Positions 21,326 to 31,052 of a DNA stretch of 64,000 nucleotides are shown here, one piece after another (the first letter of the stretch is position 1; the number at the start of each line of letters is the position of its first letter). The position numbers and the translations under genes were made by a program. Source of the stretch: Erwinia amylovora (GTDB taxonomy: Bacteria > Pseudomonadota > Gammaproteobacteria > Enterobacterales > Enterobacteriaceae). The stretch covers positions 3,658,001 to 3,722,000 of the forward strand of contig NZ_CP066796.1 of the NCBI RefSeq assembly GCF_017161565.1, given 5' to 3'. The notes beneath the pieces are model-generated. The model was given only the letters and a program-made list of their open reading frames with translations. It did not search any database and was not told the DNA's origin.

Positions 21326-22189
21326 ATGATCCGCAGCATGACCGCCTACGCCCGGCGCGAAACCAAAGGCGAATGGGGCAGCGCAGCCTGGGAGCTGCGT
21401 TCTGTCAACCAGCGCTATCTTGAAACCTATATCCGCCTGCCGGAACAGTTCCGCGGTCTTGAACCGGTGGTGCGCGAACGCATTCGCAACCGTCTGACGC
21501 GCGGAAAAATCGAAGTTAATCTGCGTTTTGACGCCGACCCGCGCGCGCAAAGCGCGCTGGTGCTGAACGAAAAGCTGGCGGTTCAGCTGGTACAGGCGGC
21601 AAACTGGGTGAAGATGCAGAGCGATGAGGGGGAAATCAACCCGGTCGATATTTTGCGCTGGCCAGGCGTGATGTCCGCAGAGGAACAGGATCTGGACGCC
21701 ATTTCCGCCCAGCTGCTGACCGCGCTGGATGCCGCCATCGATGAGTTTATTATCGCTCGCGAAAGTGAAGGTGCAGCGCTTAAAGCGCTGATCGAGCAGC
21801 GCCTGCAAGGCGTTAGCGCCGAAGTGATCAAAGTACGTGCGCATATGCCGGATGTGCTGAAATGGCAGCGTGAACGCCTGCTCAGCCGCCTGGAAGATGC
21901 GCAGATACAGCTGGAAAACAACCGTCTGGAACAGGAGCTGGTGATGCTGGCCCAGCGCGTTGACGTGGCGGAAGAGCTGGACCGACTGGAAGCGCACGTA
22001 AAAGAAACCTATAACATTTTGAAAAAGAAGGAAGCCGTCGGCCGCCGTCTCGACTTTATGATGCAGGAGTTCAACCGCGAGTCGAACACCCTCGGTTCTA
22101 AATCGATCAATGCCGAAATCACCGCATCGGCCATCGAGCTGAAGGTGCTGATTGAGCAAATGAGAGAACAGATTCAGAATATCGAGTAA
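21326..22189 (+). CDS. yicC: YicC family endoribonuclease
   Basis: 287 residues: IRSMTAYARRETKGEWGSA at the start, LRFDADPRAQSALVLNEKLA in the N-terminal YicC domain, and a C-terminal DUF1732 region with RRLDFMMQEFNRESNTLGSK. E. coli YicC has been reported as an endoribonuclease that promotes RyhB decay. The last seven codons (QIQNIE-stop) are the integration site of the island that follows; a synonymous copy of these codons is found at 35133-35153. Confidence 0.94.
   Translation: MIRSMTAYARRETKGEWGSAAWELRSVNQRYLETYIRLPEQFRGLEPVVRERIRNRLTRGKIEVNLRFDADPRAQSALVLNEKLAVQLVQAANWVKMQSDEGEINPVDILRWPGVMSAEEQDLDAISAQLLTALDAAIDEFIIARESEGAALKALIEQRLQGVSAEVIKVRAHMPDVLKWQRERLLSRLEDAQIQLENNRLEQELVMLAQRVDVAEELDRLEAHVKETYNILKKKEAVGRRLDFMMQEFNRESNTLGSKSINAEITASAIELKVLIEQMREQIQNIE
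22169..22189 (+). repeat. attL, left copy of the island attachment site
   Basis: The 21 bases at the end of yicC (QIQNIE-stop) recur at 35133-35153 in the same orientation with 19 of 21 identities. Both differences are in third codon positions and keep the same peptide. They bracket a 13-kb AT-rich segment with an integrase immediately inside, so they are read as attL and attR. Confidence 0.85.
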
Positions 22190-22217
22190 ATACCAACACC
22201 GCCCATTATTATCCGCA

Positions 22218-22242
22218 AGCCCATGTTAAATGGGCTTTTTTA
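22218..22242 (+). terminator. Rho-independent terminator after yicC
   Basis: AGCCCAT, a five-base loop and ATGGGCT are followed by six Ts. It lies inside the island end, 29 bases after the yicC stop, and would terminate yicC. The terminator presumably displaced by the insertion is at 35192-35216. Confidence 0.85.
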
Positions 22243-22297
22243 TAGTATATAAATTCCACTAATGAACATGTTGCTCCGCTTAAATCCAAGAAATATC

Positions 22298-22364
22298 GGG
22301 GGGGTAGAATGGGGGTAATTTGCTTTACTAGAAAAATATAACAGTCTATAACCAGATACCCCCC
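22298..22364. repeat. GGGGGTA repeats, candidate integrase arm sites
   Basis: Two direct GGGGGTA copies (ending at 22306 and 22317) and one inverted TACCCCCC (22357-22364) lie between attL and the integrase. Related GGGGTA/GGGTA copies lie near attR. Repeats of this type at both ends suit arm-type binding sites of a P4-family integrase; this is inference from position and repetition. Confidence 0.5.
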
Positions 22365-22387
22365 ACTAAAAATGACAGGTCAGGTAT

Positions 22388-23611
22388 ATGGGTTCATTAA
22401 CAGCAAAAGCCGTTCAGTCTCTGATAAAAGCAGGCGGAGTTGGTAAGTTTGGAGATGAGCGAGGTTTATACCTGAAAATCCCCTCCAAGGGTGAACCATA
22501 CTGGATGCTGAGATACACAGCACACACAAAGAGACGGGAAATCACTTTAGGTAAGGTTTCTATAGTGTCACTCGCAGAAGCCCGTAGCCTTGCAGAAGAT
22601 GTTCGCAAAAAGGTTATAGCTGGAGATGACCCTATCGCGGAAAGAAAGCTAAACAGACCTAAAGCACTGACTACAGTGAATGAGCTGTTTGAAGACTGGC
22701 ATAAAGATCTTGTTAAAAGATTAAAATATCCGGGCATACCAGAAAGAGTTTATAGAAAAGATATCGCACCAACGATTGGTGGACTCTCTTTGATGAAAGT
22801 TACTCCCATAGATGTTCGTTCTATCATCCAGAAAATTACTGCGAGTGACAGACCAACTATCGCAAATGATGCCCTTCTCTACATGAAACAGCTCTTCAAT
22901 CATGGTATCAAACTCGGTCTTGTTCAGAACAATCCCGCCACAGCATTCCGAGTAAACGATGCTGGAGGAATTGAAAAGAGCAGAGAAAGAGCACTGAGCC
23001 TGGATGAGATTGCTCATGTTTTTAAAGTGTTCAGAGAACACTCTGACAGCTTCTCTCGTGATAATTATCTGGCCTGTGCACTTCTATTGCTTCTTGCTGT
23101 TCGTAAAAGTGAGCTAACGGAAGCACCTTGGTCCGAATCTGATTTAAAAGAGAAAAAATGGTCTTTACCAAAAGAAAGAAGCAAGTCTGGTGTAGGAATC
23201 GCCATCCCACTTGCTCCTCTCGCTATTGAGATTTTAGAAGAGTTAAAGGTAAGAGCATGGGATTCGCCTTATGTCTTCCCTAATCGCCGGACAAGTAAAA
23301 ATCAGCACATGGGAAAAGACACTCTTAACAGAGCCATAGCGAAGTTGTTCGGGGTTGAACCTGGCAAGAAGAAGAAACCAAAAAACGTTATGGGCGATAT
23401 TGAATATTTCACTGTCCATGACCTGAGAAGAACCAGTCGGAGCCTGCTTGCTTCACTAACTGTTCCACCACATGTGGCCGAGCGGTGTTTGAACCATAAA
23501 CTCAAAGGAGTCGAAGGGATTTATGACAGATATGACTATTTTGAGGAAAGAAAAGAGGCATTACAGAAAGTAGATTATGCAATTAGAGCAATCATTTACA
23601 AGTCAAACTAA
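22388..23611 (+). CDS. P4-type tyrosine recombinase (island integrase)
   Basis: 407 residues. The N-terminal DUF4102-like arm-binding region contains KFGDERGLYLKIPSKGEPYW and a basic stretch. The catalytic domain shows Arg in LLAVRKSELTEA (R239), HDLRR (H344, R347), LNH (H370) and the nucleophile in IYDRYDY (probably Y379). It should integrate and excise the island at the 3' end of yicC. It reads inward from attL and is convergent with the mcrC-like gene. The second half of the island shows no xis gene that I recognise. Confidence 0.93.
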   Translation: MGSLTAKAVQSLIKAGGVGKFGDERGLYLKIPSKGEPYWMLRYTAHTKRREITLGKVSIVSLAEARSLAEDVRKKVIAGDDPIAERKLNRPKALTTVNELFEDWHKDLVKRLKYPGIPERVYRKDIAPTIGGLSLMKVTPIDVRSIIQKITASDRPTIANDALLYMKQLFNHGIKLGLVQNNPATAFRVNDAGGIEKSRERALSLDEIAHVFKVFREHSDSFSRDNYLACALLLLLAVRKSELTEAPWSESDLKEKKWSLPKERSKSGVGIAIPLAPLAIEILEELKVRAWDSPYVFPNRRTSKNQHMGKDTLNRAIAKLFGVEPGKKKKPKNVMGDIEYFTVHDLRRTSRSLLASLTVPPHVAERCLNHKLKGVEGIYDRYDYFEERKEALQKVDYAIRAIIYKSN

Positions 23612-23628
23612 AGCAAGATTTATAAAAA

Positions 23629-24906
23629 TCAATAATTTTTAACAAGATTGAATAAAGACTCTGCAAGCTCAGACTCTTCATTTTCAAGGTCTGGGTTAGA
23701 GAGATCTATAAAATATTCATAGACATTAATTTTTAAAGTGTCGCCAACATCACCGATCTTTCTCATCTTTTCCCCATTATGATTTTCAGGTCTTGGAGAA
23801 ATCAGCACTGTATATTTACAATCAAAAGAAACAGCATGGCTTATTATTTGATATCTATCTGTATCTTTTGTCTTGCTTTTATATTTAGCATCTGCAATTA
23901 AAAGAGTGCTTTCACCTTTTTTAATGATCACATCAGGCTTAGCATCTCCAGTGGCAAGACTTTGCGCATTGAAAAATTTCTTCTTACCATCAGTATTCCC
24001 ATCTTTAACAGAAAGTTCAGGATGATTATTTAAAAAGTACTCTTTCAAAAACACAAATAAATACTTCTCAAATATTGTTTCCATGTCTATATAGTAAGAG
24101 TTAAGAAATACATTTTCCTCTGTTAGCTCAAAACTTATCCCTTTCTTAGAAAGAATAAGCTCTGCGGATTTTACTATATTTTTATAATAATTTCTTATAA
24201 TTCCAAAATCATTGTAAGGATTATATAGATTTAGAGGATTAGATCCTTGAAAACTTTTTACTCCATCAAACATTTCTAAGAAAAACACATTATCCTGTAT
24301 TAGCTTTTTTAGTTCACGATGATTTCTTCTTAGCTCAACCAAGCTTTGAAAAAGTGCACACTTAATAAATTTATTGACATCATTGTCAGGTGTGAACTTA
24401 TCAAAATCCACAGATGCTTTGTGAAACATCCCTTTAGACCATAATTTTTTTATTGAATGAGATACATTCAACTTTCCTTTAATATTAGAGCTGATCGCAT
24501 TCCTCTTAATAAAGTCTTTTAATAATCCATTCTCATATAAGGCTTTCATTTCTCTGATGAAGCATTCGATCAAAAACTTAAAAGTGATGTTAGAATCAAC
24601 AGCACTTTCACTATAATGCCTGTTGAAAAATGTCAAAGCCTGAAGGTATTCTCCCGAGGTAAGGATCATACGGTTAATATTACCAATTGAAAACTTCGGT
24701 TTAATATCAATTGCTAAACTTTCATTTATTGGAATCAGACCAATATATTTACCTGAAAAAAGAATAAGAGCATTGTTTTTCGGTTTATAATCAATGCTGA
24801 AAAAATTTCTTATTTCAGGATAAATGTCGAGCTTATTCCCATTTTTGACTATGAGATTAATATCTACATTAACTTCTGTTCTTTCCTTGGCTTCAATGAT
24901 CATCAT
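23629..24906 (-). CDS. McrC-like restriction subunit (PD-(D/E)XK nuclease)
   Basis: 425 residues. The C-terminal region has FEKYL (Glu280), KPDVII (Asp325) and IADAKYK (Asp339, Lys341), which is the spacing of a PD-(D/E)XK nuclease as in McrC. The N-terminal half resembles the McrC family (SGKYIGLIPINESLAIDIKP). It is the last gene of the methyltransferase-mcrB-mcrC unit, overlapping mcrB by four bases. It should form the nuclease that partners the GTP-driven McrB-like ring and cut DNA lacking, or carrying, a particular methylation. Codon usage is AT-rich, unlike the flanking chromosome. Confidence 0.85.
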   Translation of the reverse strand: MMIIEAKERTEVNVDINLIVKNGNKLDIYPEIRNFFSIDYKPKNNALILFSGKYIGLIPINESLAIDIKPKFSIGNINRMILTSGEYLQALTFFNRHYSESAVDSNITFKFLIECFIREMKALYENGLLKDFIKRNAISSNIKGKLNVSHSIKKLWSKGMFHKASVDFDKFTPDNDVNKFIKCALFQSLVELRRNHRELKKLIQDNVFFLEMFDGVKSFQGSNPLNLYNPYNDFGIIRNYYKNIVKSAELILSKKGISFELTEENVFLNSYYIDMETIFEKYLFVFLKEYFLNNHPELSVKDGNTDGKKKFFNAQSLATGDAKPDVIIKKGESTLLIADAKYKSKTKDTDRYQIISHAVSFDCKYTVLISPRPENHNGEKMRKIGDVGDTLKINVYEYFIDLSNPDLENEESELAESLFNLVKNY

Positions 24907-26507
24907 TTAATTTCATCCTTGAATTCTTCATCTAAGATGTCCATAAAAAGTTGTTTCAATTCAGTATAAGTTTCGGGATTGAATTTAAACATCTTGGAAA
25001 AAATAAATTTAAGTTTATGATTCCATAGCAGAAGTAAATCATCGTCAGATTCGATATTTTTGAAGTAAGTATGACCAAAACCATGAGTTGATAGCTCATT
25101 ACTCCTGCTAAAGAAAAGTAATATTTTACCAATCTTTTCCCCAGACAAAAGATTTTGTTGGAGTATAGACCTCAAAATATTTTGACTTGGCTCCATTTCG
25201 ATAATTTCAAATCGCCTTTCCATAGCTGAATCAAGTTCCACAACCGAACGGTCGTATGGATTCATGGTGGCAAATATTACTATATTTTGAGGGATAGAAA
25301 AATGTTCCTCAGAATAAGGCAAAATAAAACTTATGTCTCTATAGTCTGGTTCTATATAAGTAAGAAGCTCGCCAAAGATCTTACTCGGTTCACCTCGACT
25401 AAACTCATCAATTATAAGGAAATATGAGTTATCTATATCTTCCCGTGCTCTTTTGCAAATTTCTAAGAAAATTTTATGTTTTGGTTTAAATAAAGGTTCA
25501 GAGCTATTTATTGCTCCATTAGGAACTAATCCTTCAATGAAGTCCTCATATGAGTATGATGGATGGAATTGAATCCTCTCAATGCGTCTCATATCTGAAG
25601 AAGTTAACTTCAAGGCTATTTTCAAAGCATACCAAGTTTTACTTGTACCTGGAGGTCCTGAGAAAAGAATGCCTTTAGCTCCCTTACTTAATAATTTTTG
25701 AGTAATAATAAGAATAGGATCGTCATCGTTTAAGTTGTCTTCTAAAACGAGAATATCTTTTTCTGATAGTATTGATTTATCTTCGACAGAAGCAAATTCC
25801 ACTTTGTTTTCGATTTGATCAATAACTCTTTCATCTTTAATAACTTCAACATAAAATTTGTTTGGGGAAAAATAATCATCTTTTATGTTAGTAAAGAACA
25901 AATTTACATCATTCAAATCTGGAACTAATGATTTATAAACATCGGCAGTAAAATTATTTCTAAGATAAAGTTCAATTATTCCAAGTATTGTTTCATTTGG
26001 AGATTTTATATCATCAATATTGATTCCCTCCCCTCTCATAAGCCAAATGCATAGTGCTACTTTGATAGAATCAATGTTATATGATTTTTCCAGAGTATTT
26101 TTAACATTTTCTTGTATAGCTATATTTTCATATGCGAGCTTAAGCAGGGGTGCAGGCCTTCCAGGATAATTTATAACTTGTGAACGACTATAAGCTAAAC
26201 GGGTGGTGTAAAAATTACTACCAATTCCATAATCTTTTTTTACATCAAATTCTGAGTTAAAGTCTTTTGTATATAATCCTTGAGAGTCCAGGGATACAAC
26301 CTCCCCAACGGTTTTAATGAATTCGTCACGATATTCAGAACCAACTTTCATGTCAATTTCATTTTGGTCAGTTCTTTTCAGAAGCATAGAAGTAGCTAAG
26401 AGATATCTCAAACCACTAATTTTTTCCATACGAGATTTTCCATTTGAAGAATCAATTTTTTTGATACCTTCAAAACTCTTCCTTATGACATCTTCAGAAA
26501 AAAACAT
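24903..26507 (-). CDS. McrB-like AAA+ GTPase of restriction system
   Basis: 534 residues. The AAA+ part shows Walker A GPPGTSKT (284-291), the McrB-family FHPSYSYEDFIEGL (314-327), Walker B LIIDEFSRGEPSKIFGE (364-380) and MNPYDRS (415-421), the counterpart of the McrB GTP-specificity motif MNTADRS. The N-terminal 270 residues carry no domain I recognise and should read the DNA. In the McrBC family the ring hydrolyses GTP to translocate DNA and activates McrC. The start at 26507 follows AAAGGAA, 12 bases after the methyltransferase. Confidence 0.87.
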   Translation of the reverse strand: MFFSEDVIRKSFEGIKKIDSSNGKSRMEKISGLRYLLATSMLLKRTDQNEIDMKVGSEYRDEFIKTVGEVVSLDSQGLYTKDFNSEFDVKKDYGIGSNFYTTRLAYSRSQVINYPGRPAPLLKLAYENIAIQENVKNTLEKSYNIDSIKVALCIWLMRGEGINIDDIKSPNETILGIIELYLRNNFTADVYKSLVPDLNDVNLFFTNIKDDYFSPNKFYVEVIKDERVIDQIENKVEFASVEDKSILSEKDILVLEDNLNDDDPILIITQKLLSKGAKGILFSGPPGTSKTWYALKIALKLTSSDMRRIERIQFHPSYSYEDFIEGLVPNGAINSSEPLFKPKHKIFLEICKRAREDIDNSYFLIIDEFSRGEPSKIFGELLTYIEPDYRDISFILPYSEEHFSIPQNIVIFATMNPYDRSVVELDSAMERRFEIIEMEPSQNILRSILQQNLLSGEKIGKILLFFSRSNELSTHGFGHTYFKNIESDDDLLLLWNHKLKFIFSKMFKFNPETYTELKQLFMDILDEEFKDEIK

Positions 26508-26519
26508 ATATATATTCCT

Positions 26520-27638
26520 TTAAAAAAGAGCTAAGCTAACTTTTTGAACATGTATAGGCTGATTAACATTTAGGTGAGTGCTTTCAACCATAGTTCTTTG
26601 TATTTTGGATAGCTCTACTTTGTGTATGTAATTTTTTATTTGCTCTGCAATCTTTCTTCCAATTAGTGGAGGCACTGCATTACCTATTTGCTGATATTTT
26701 GACTTTATACTTCTACCTTCAAAAACAAAATCGTCAGGGAAAGTCTGGAAACGAGCGATCTCTCTGACCGAATAAATTCGGTCCTCTACAGGATGCCAAA
26801 CTCCAGCATTCTCAGGTTTAAATGCGGCCGTAATTGTGCCTTGAATTTCATGCAAATCATATCTTCTGAAAAAGTTTGGATAATGGTATCGGGGCATGTC
26901 ATCCCGAATTTTTTTCCAACGATCTGGTAACAATTCATATGGAATGTTTTTCCAAGAACCACCTGCTGGAATCATAGAGCCGTAATGAAGTGCTTGAGGA
27001 TTTAGTTTCATCAGCTCATTTTGGTTTGGAAGTTCATCAGTAATACCTGCCAGAGTTTTAGCCAAAGTGAGATCCTTGTTCATCTCAACTTCAGGGAAAA
27101 TATATGGTAAATATTCTAAATCTTTAATGGCAATCAATATTACTCGGATCCTGTTTTGCGGAACCCCAAAATGGCTGAAATTAACGAGTCTATACATCAC
27201 ATGGTATCCTAAAGAATTAGTGAGTGTATCTACGATCTCATCAATCAGCTTGCCATTTTCAACTTTTGTACTCAGCAGACCTCTAACATTCTCAAAAACA
27301 ACGACCTTAGGTGATAGTTTTTTGATAAATTTAAATGTCTGCTTATAGAGTTGACCTCTTGGATCATTTATACCTTTTCGTGAGCCAGCATTAGAGAAAG
27401 GCTGACAAGGAAAACCAGCAGTCAAAACATCCAAATTTTTAACATCTGGGACATCAAGAGTAGTAACATCCCCGTGAATAATATCACCAATATTTCGCTT
27501 ATAAGTCAAGCAAGCATCAGCATCAAAATCATTAGCCCAAACAACATCATAGCCTGCTTGAACAAAGCCTAAATCCATGCCACCACAACCTGAAAACATC
27601 GAAACGACAGTGGGTTTATTAACTCCTTCAAATTTCAT
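26520..27638 (-). CDS. C5-cytosine-specific DNA methyltransferase
   Basis: 372 residues from ATG 27638, where GGAG lies 11 bases upstream; a GTG at 27659 would add seven residues. Conserved motifs are in order: I (VSMFSGCGGMDLGF, 12-25), IV with the catalytic Cys in GFPCQPFSNAG (75-85), VI FENVRG, VIII QNRIRVIL, and X IGNAVPP near the C-terminus. A target-recognition region lies between VIII and X. It methylates cytosine C5 in a specific site. Being the first gene of an operon with McrB/McrC-like proteins, it is probably the protecting partner of a GTP-dependent restriction system. Confidence 0.92.
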   Translation of the reverse strand: MKFEGVNKPTVVSMFSGCGGMDLGFVQAGYDVVWANDFDADACLTYKRNIGDIIHGDVTTLDVPDVKNLDVLTAGFPCQPFSNAGSRKGINDPRGQLYKQTFKFIKKLSPKVVVFENVRGLLSTKVENGKLIDEIVDTLTNSLGYHVMYRLVNFSHFGVPQNRIRVILIAIKDLEYLPYIFPEVEMNKDLTLAKTLAGITDELPNQNELMKLNPQALHYGSMIPAGGSWKNIPYELLPDRWKKIRDDMPRYHYPNFFRRYDLHEIQGTITAAFKPENAGVWHPVEDRIYSVREIARFQTFPDDFVFEGRSIKSKYQQIGNAVPPLIGRKIAEQIKNYIHKVELSKIQRTMVESTHLNVNQPIHVQKVSLALF

Positions 27639-27761
27639 TGATAATTGTACTCCAGACACTATGATTGTAATGCATTACTATAGCATAATGCTGTCATTTT
27701 ATACAGTGGATTTTCATGTCTTCGTTCATTTATCGACCAATTCTTTAACAAGGAAACTATC

Positions 27762-28037
27762 ATGAGTAATGCTACTAAAGAACCATCAATAGTCGATTTA
27801 TTTTTCCAAGCACTGAGCTTTTCGGATTACTTTTTTATTGCCCTATTCTTTTTACTTCTTTGGTGGGTAATAGAAGTTCACAAATCAGATTATAGCAAAG
27901 ATAAAGCAATCAAGTTCAAACTGGCAAGTTTCCTTGCCGTGATTGTGCTTTTAATTAATGTGGCAAACATATATTCAGTTATTAATAATTCACCAACTAC
28001 AATCGGAAAAACTCATAACAGCTTCGGCGACATGTAA
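27762..28037 (+). CDS. Small two-TM protein, unknown function
   Basis: 91 residues behind a good ribosome binding site (AAGGAAA). Two hydrophobic segments are visible, about residues 21-40 (FSDYFFIALFFLLLWWVI) and 53-72 (LASFLAVIVLLINVANIY), joined by a short charged loop. I do not recognise a family. It is divergent from the methyltransferase operon and convergent with the 34-residue ORF next to it. AT-rich composition matches the island. Confidence 0.6.
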   Translation: MSNATKEPSIVDLFFQALSFSDYFFIALFFLLLWWVIEVHKSDYSKDKAIKFKLASFLAVIVLLINVANIYSVINNSPTTIGKTHNSFGDM

Positions 28038-28040
28038 TAA

Positions 28041-28145
28041 TCATGTTATTTTCGATATAAGATAAACCAAATAAAATAGAGCAATAAAATTAGACAATAC
28101 CAATAAGTATACTTCGGCACTATATTTATTTTTTAAAAATTTCAT
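28041..28145 (-). CDS. 34-residue single-TM peptide, unknown function
   Basis: Reading the minus strand gives a short ORF of 34 residues starting MKFLKNKYSAEVYLL and ending YLISKIT. It is preceded by AAGGAGGG with a five-base spacer, one of the best ribosome binding sites in the island. Residues 11-30 form one hydrophobic helix with a basic N-terminus and a Lys near the end, the build of many small membrane peptides and type I toxins. Its 3' end is three bases from the 91-residue gene's stop. The function is unknown; the case rests on the start signal and the protein-like sequence. Confidence 0.5.
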   Translation of the reverse strand: MKFLKNKYSAEVYLLVLSNFIALFYLVYLISKIT

Positions 28146-28231
28146 ATTAACCCTCCTTTCTTTTTAGATTTTGAATATCACTTGAAGTTTATTTATCAAG
28201 TTTAAACTTAGATAGATTAAAAATTATTCTT

Positions 28232-28273
28232 AGCAAGGGCTAACTCAGCGAAGCTGAGTTTCCCTTGTTTTTC
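28232..28273 (+). terminator. Terminator-like hairpin, left mobilization unit
   Basis: CAAGGG pairs with CCCTTG and, within it, ACTCAGC pairs with GCTGAGT around GAA; the stem is followed by TTTTTC. A closely related hairpin is found in inverted orientation at 31053-31093, so it is part of the duplicated mobilization unit. It may act as an intrinsic terminator ahead of mobC, or as part of a transfer origin. Confidence 0.6.
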
Positions 28274-28357
28274 TTCCTTGTAGTCAGAAAAAGAAAAACC
28301 AACATCAAATTAACACCTAAGCCATTGACAGACTTGCATATTATGCTATTCGTTATA

Positions 28358-28379
28358 GACAGCATACGGATTTGCTGTC
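28358..28379 (+). promoter_or_regulatory. Conserved-loop hairpin upstream of left mobC
   Basis: GACAGCA and TGCTGTC form a perfect 7-bp stem around TACGGATT, 24 bases before the mobC start. The equivalent element of the inverted unit (30960-30982) keeps the ACGGATT loop but has a different, still fully paired stem. The compensatory change argues for a selected hairpin, such as a nic-region/relaxosome site or an operator bound by MobC. Confidence 0.55.
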
Positions 28380-28403
28380 CATCTAATATCAAAAGGAGTT
28401 GAT

Positions 28404-28796
28404 ATGAAAAATTTTAATAATATATTTGATGACGATTTTCCCTCGTCTTTCACCAACAATGGTGAATCTAAGAAACTTCCCCAGAATCGCATTCGCAGGC
28501 ATACCGTTACTGTTCGTTTAAATGATATAGAACTTGCGAGAGTAAATATTTTGAGAAATCAGCTCAGCAAAAGCTGTTGGCTGAGAAGCTCAGCTCTTCA
28601 GCAACTCCCTCCAACAGTTCCAGAACCCAACAAAGAAGCCTGGCAAGAGCTTACCCACTCACTACAGAAGCTTAATGATCTTGGATCATTCCTGCTTCGT
28701 AAAGGAACAGATGCTCAGCTTCTGTCGCATGAAGTAACTGTTTTGAAGTTAAAGCTGTCGCATGTAAGAGATGCTCTACTAACACTCGACAAGTGA
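28404..28796 (+). CDS. MobC-like mobilization accessory protein (left copy)
   Basis: 130 residues behind AAAAGGAG. A segment RRHTVTVRLNDIELARVNIL (about residues 31-50) suits a ribbon-helix-helix DNA-binding start, followed by helical sequence with WLRSSALQQLPPTVPEPNKE and a leucine-rich C-terminus. It is clearly related to the protein at 30584-30940, which shares VSVRLNNSEL, WLRM and VVPEINRSAWQK. It lies directly before a relaxase gene, the normal mobC position in small mobilizable plasmids, where the protein loads the relaxase at oriT. Confidence 0.7.
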   Translation: MKNFNNIFDDDFPSSFTNNGESKKLPQNRIRRHTVTVRLNDIELARVNILRNQLSKSCWLRSSALQQLPPTVPEPNKEAWQELTHSLQKLNDLGSFLLRKGTDAQLLSHEVTVLKLKLSHVRDALLTLDK

Positions 28797-28805
28797 CCAC
28801 TATTG

Positions 28806-29309
28806 ATGAAGGGCATGAATAGAATAAAAAGAGGTAAGAGCTTCTGGGGTGTCATCTCGTATGCTCTTGCCCCTGCTACTCATCACTCCACCCCTCCTGT
28901 TCTGATAGGAGGTAACCTGGTAGGCATTACAGTAGACGAGCTGACAGCAGAGTTCGCAAGAACTCAGAATCTGAGAGAAGATGTTGAGAAACCTGTTTGG
29001 CACAATTCTCTAAGATTACCCACAGGCGAGACTCTTACAAAACAGGAGTGGATAGCTATCGCTGACGATTACATGAAGCGAATGGGCTTCTGCGACACTC
29101 ATCTTCGCTGTTATTTTCTTCATGACGACGAAGCTGGTCAGCACATACATATCATTGCTTCCCGCATAAATGTTTTGGCAAATGGCCAACTCTATCTTGG
29201 CAGGAACGAGAACCTCATCAGCACTCGTATCATTCAAGAGCTTGAACGAGATCATCAGCTCACCAGAACGAAAGGTCCTTGTCCTGCTAAACAGCCCCAG
29301 AAGCAAAAG
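28806..29309 (+). pseudogene. Relaxase, N-terminal part, truncated by IS (left copy)
   Basis: 168 codons from ATG 28806 are left before the IS3-family element begins. The N-terminus KSFWGVISYALAP holds the likely nucleophilic Tyr19. DDEAGQHIHIIASRI (H113, H115) is the metal-binding H-x-H of MOB relaxases, and VWHNSLRLPTGETLTKQEW is typical of the same family. The frame runs 29 more codons into IS sequence (to 29399), which is not relaxase. The missing C-terminus means that mobilization from this gene is probably lost, although the catalytic N-terminal domain is nearly complete. Confidence 0.8.
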
Positions 29310-29317
29310 TGTAGTGG

Positions 29318-30492
<1,175 letters not shown>

Positions 30493-30563
30493 AATGTCAC
30501 CTGTTTTGACTATGGTGATGATATCACCTCTATTCAGGTGGCCAAATTCACTATGCCACTACA

Positions 30564-30587
30564 CTTTATCCTCTGCATGCCCTTCAT
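30564..30587 (-). pseudogene. Relaxase start, eight codons left (right copy)
   Basis: Immediately before the IS on the minus strand, ATG overlaps the stop of the right mobC and reads MKGMQRIK, then the IS begins. The left relaxase begins MKGMNRIK, so this is the stub of a second, homologous relaxase gene in opposite orientation. The rest of that gene is gone. Confidence 0.75.
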
Positions 30588-30940
30588 GAGGAATGGACAC
30601 TCCAGATTTCAGTAGATAGCAGACGTGAGCGAAGATCGCTGATTTGGCGTTTCACCACAAATATCTCTGTTTTGGTCAGTGGGCTGCATGCTTGCTTTGA
30701 ATTGAGGTGGTTTAAGAGCTCGTTGAGCTTTTGATTAATCTCACCAAACTTTTGCCAGGCGCTTCGATTAATTTCTGGTACGACAGCAGGCTGGTTTTTC
30801 ATGAAGCACATGCGAAGCCACTCCCCCTTTGCGTGTTGTTTTCGCTCTTGGTCAAGCTTTACGAGCTCTGAATTATTAAGTCTGACACTGACACAATGAA
30901 TGCGCAGATTTTCAATAAGCGGAGGGTTATAATCATTCAT
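30584..30940 (-). CDS. MobC-like mobilization accessory protein (right copy)
   Basis: 118 residues from ATG 30940 behind GGAAAGGAG; nine codons upstream in frame are not supported. IHCVSVRLNNSELVKLDQER resembles the DNA-binding start of the left MobC, and WLRMCFMKNQPAVVPEINRS aligns with WLRSSALQQLPPTVPEPNKE there. It is a diverged paralogue in inverted orientation, with the same position between a conserved-loop hairpin and a relaxase start. It may bind its own version of the transfer origin. Confidence 0.7.
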   Translation of the reverse strand: MNDYNPPLIENLRIHCVSVRLNNSELVKLDQERKQHAKGEWLRMCFMKNQPAVVPEINRSAWQKFGEINQKLNELLNHLNSKQACSPLTKTEIFVVKRQISDLRSRLLSTEIWSVHSS

Positions 30941-30959
30941 AGGAACTCCTTTCCTGTAT

Positions 30960-30982
30960 TTAAGCATAATCCGTATGCTTAA
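30960..30982 (-). promoter_or_regulatory. Conserved-loop hairpin upstream of right mobC
   Basis: On the minus strand TTAAGCAT and ATGCTTAA form a perfect 8-bp stem around ACGGATT, about 20 bases before the mobC start. It is the counterpart of the element at 28358-28379: the loop is shared and the stem differs but stays fully paired. Confidence 0.55.
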
Positions 30983-31052
30983 CTATTTATATTCGATAGC
31001 TAAATTTTATCAAGAACTGGAATTTGACTTACCTTTTGCAATCGAAGAGCAG

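Noticed and set aside
23629..27638. Complete LlaJI system with two methyltransferases
   Set aside because: Only one C5-methyltransferase gene is present. The similarity is in the MTase-McrB-McrC layout, not the full gene set.
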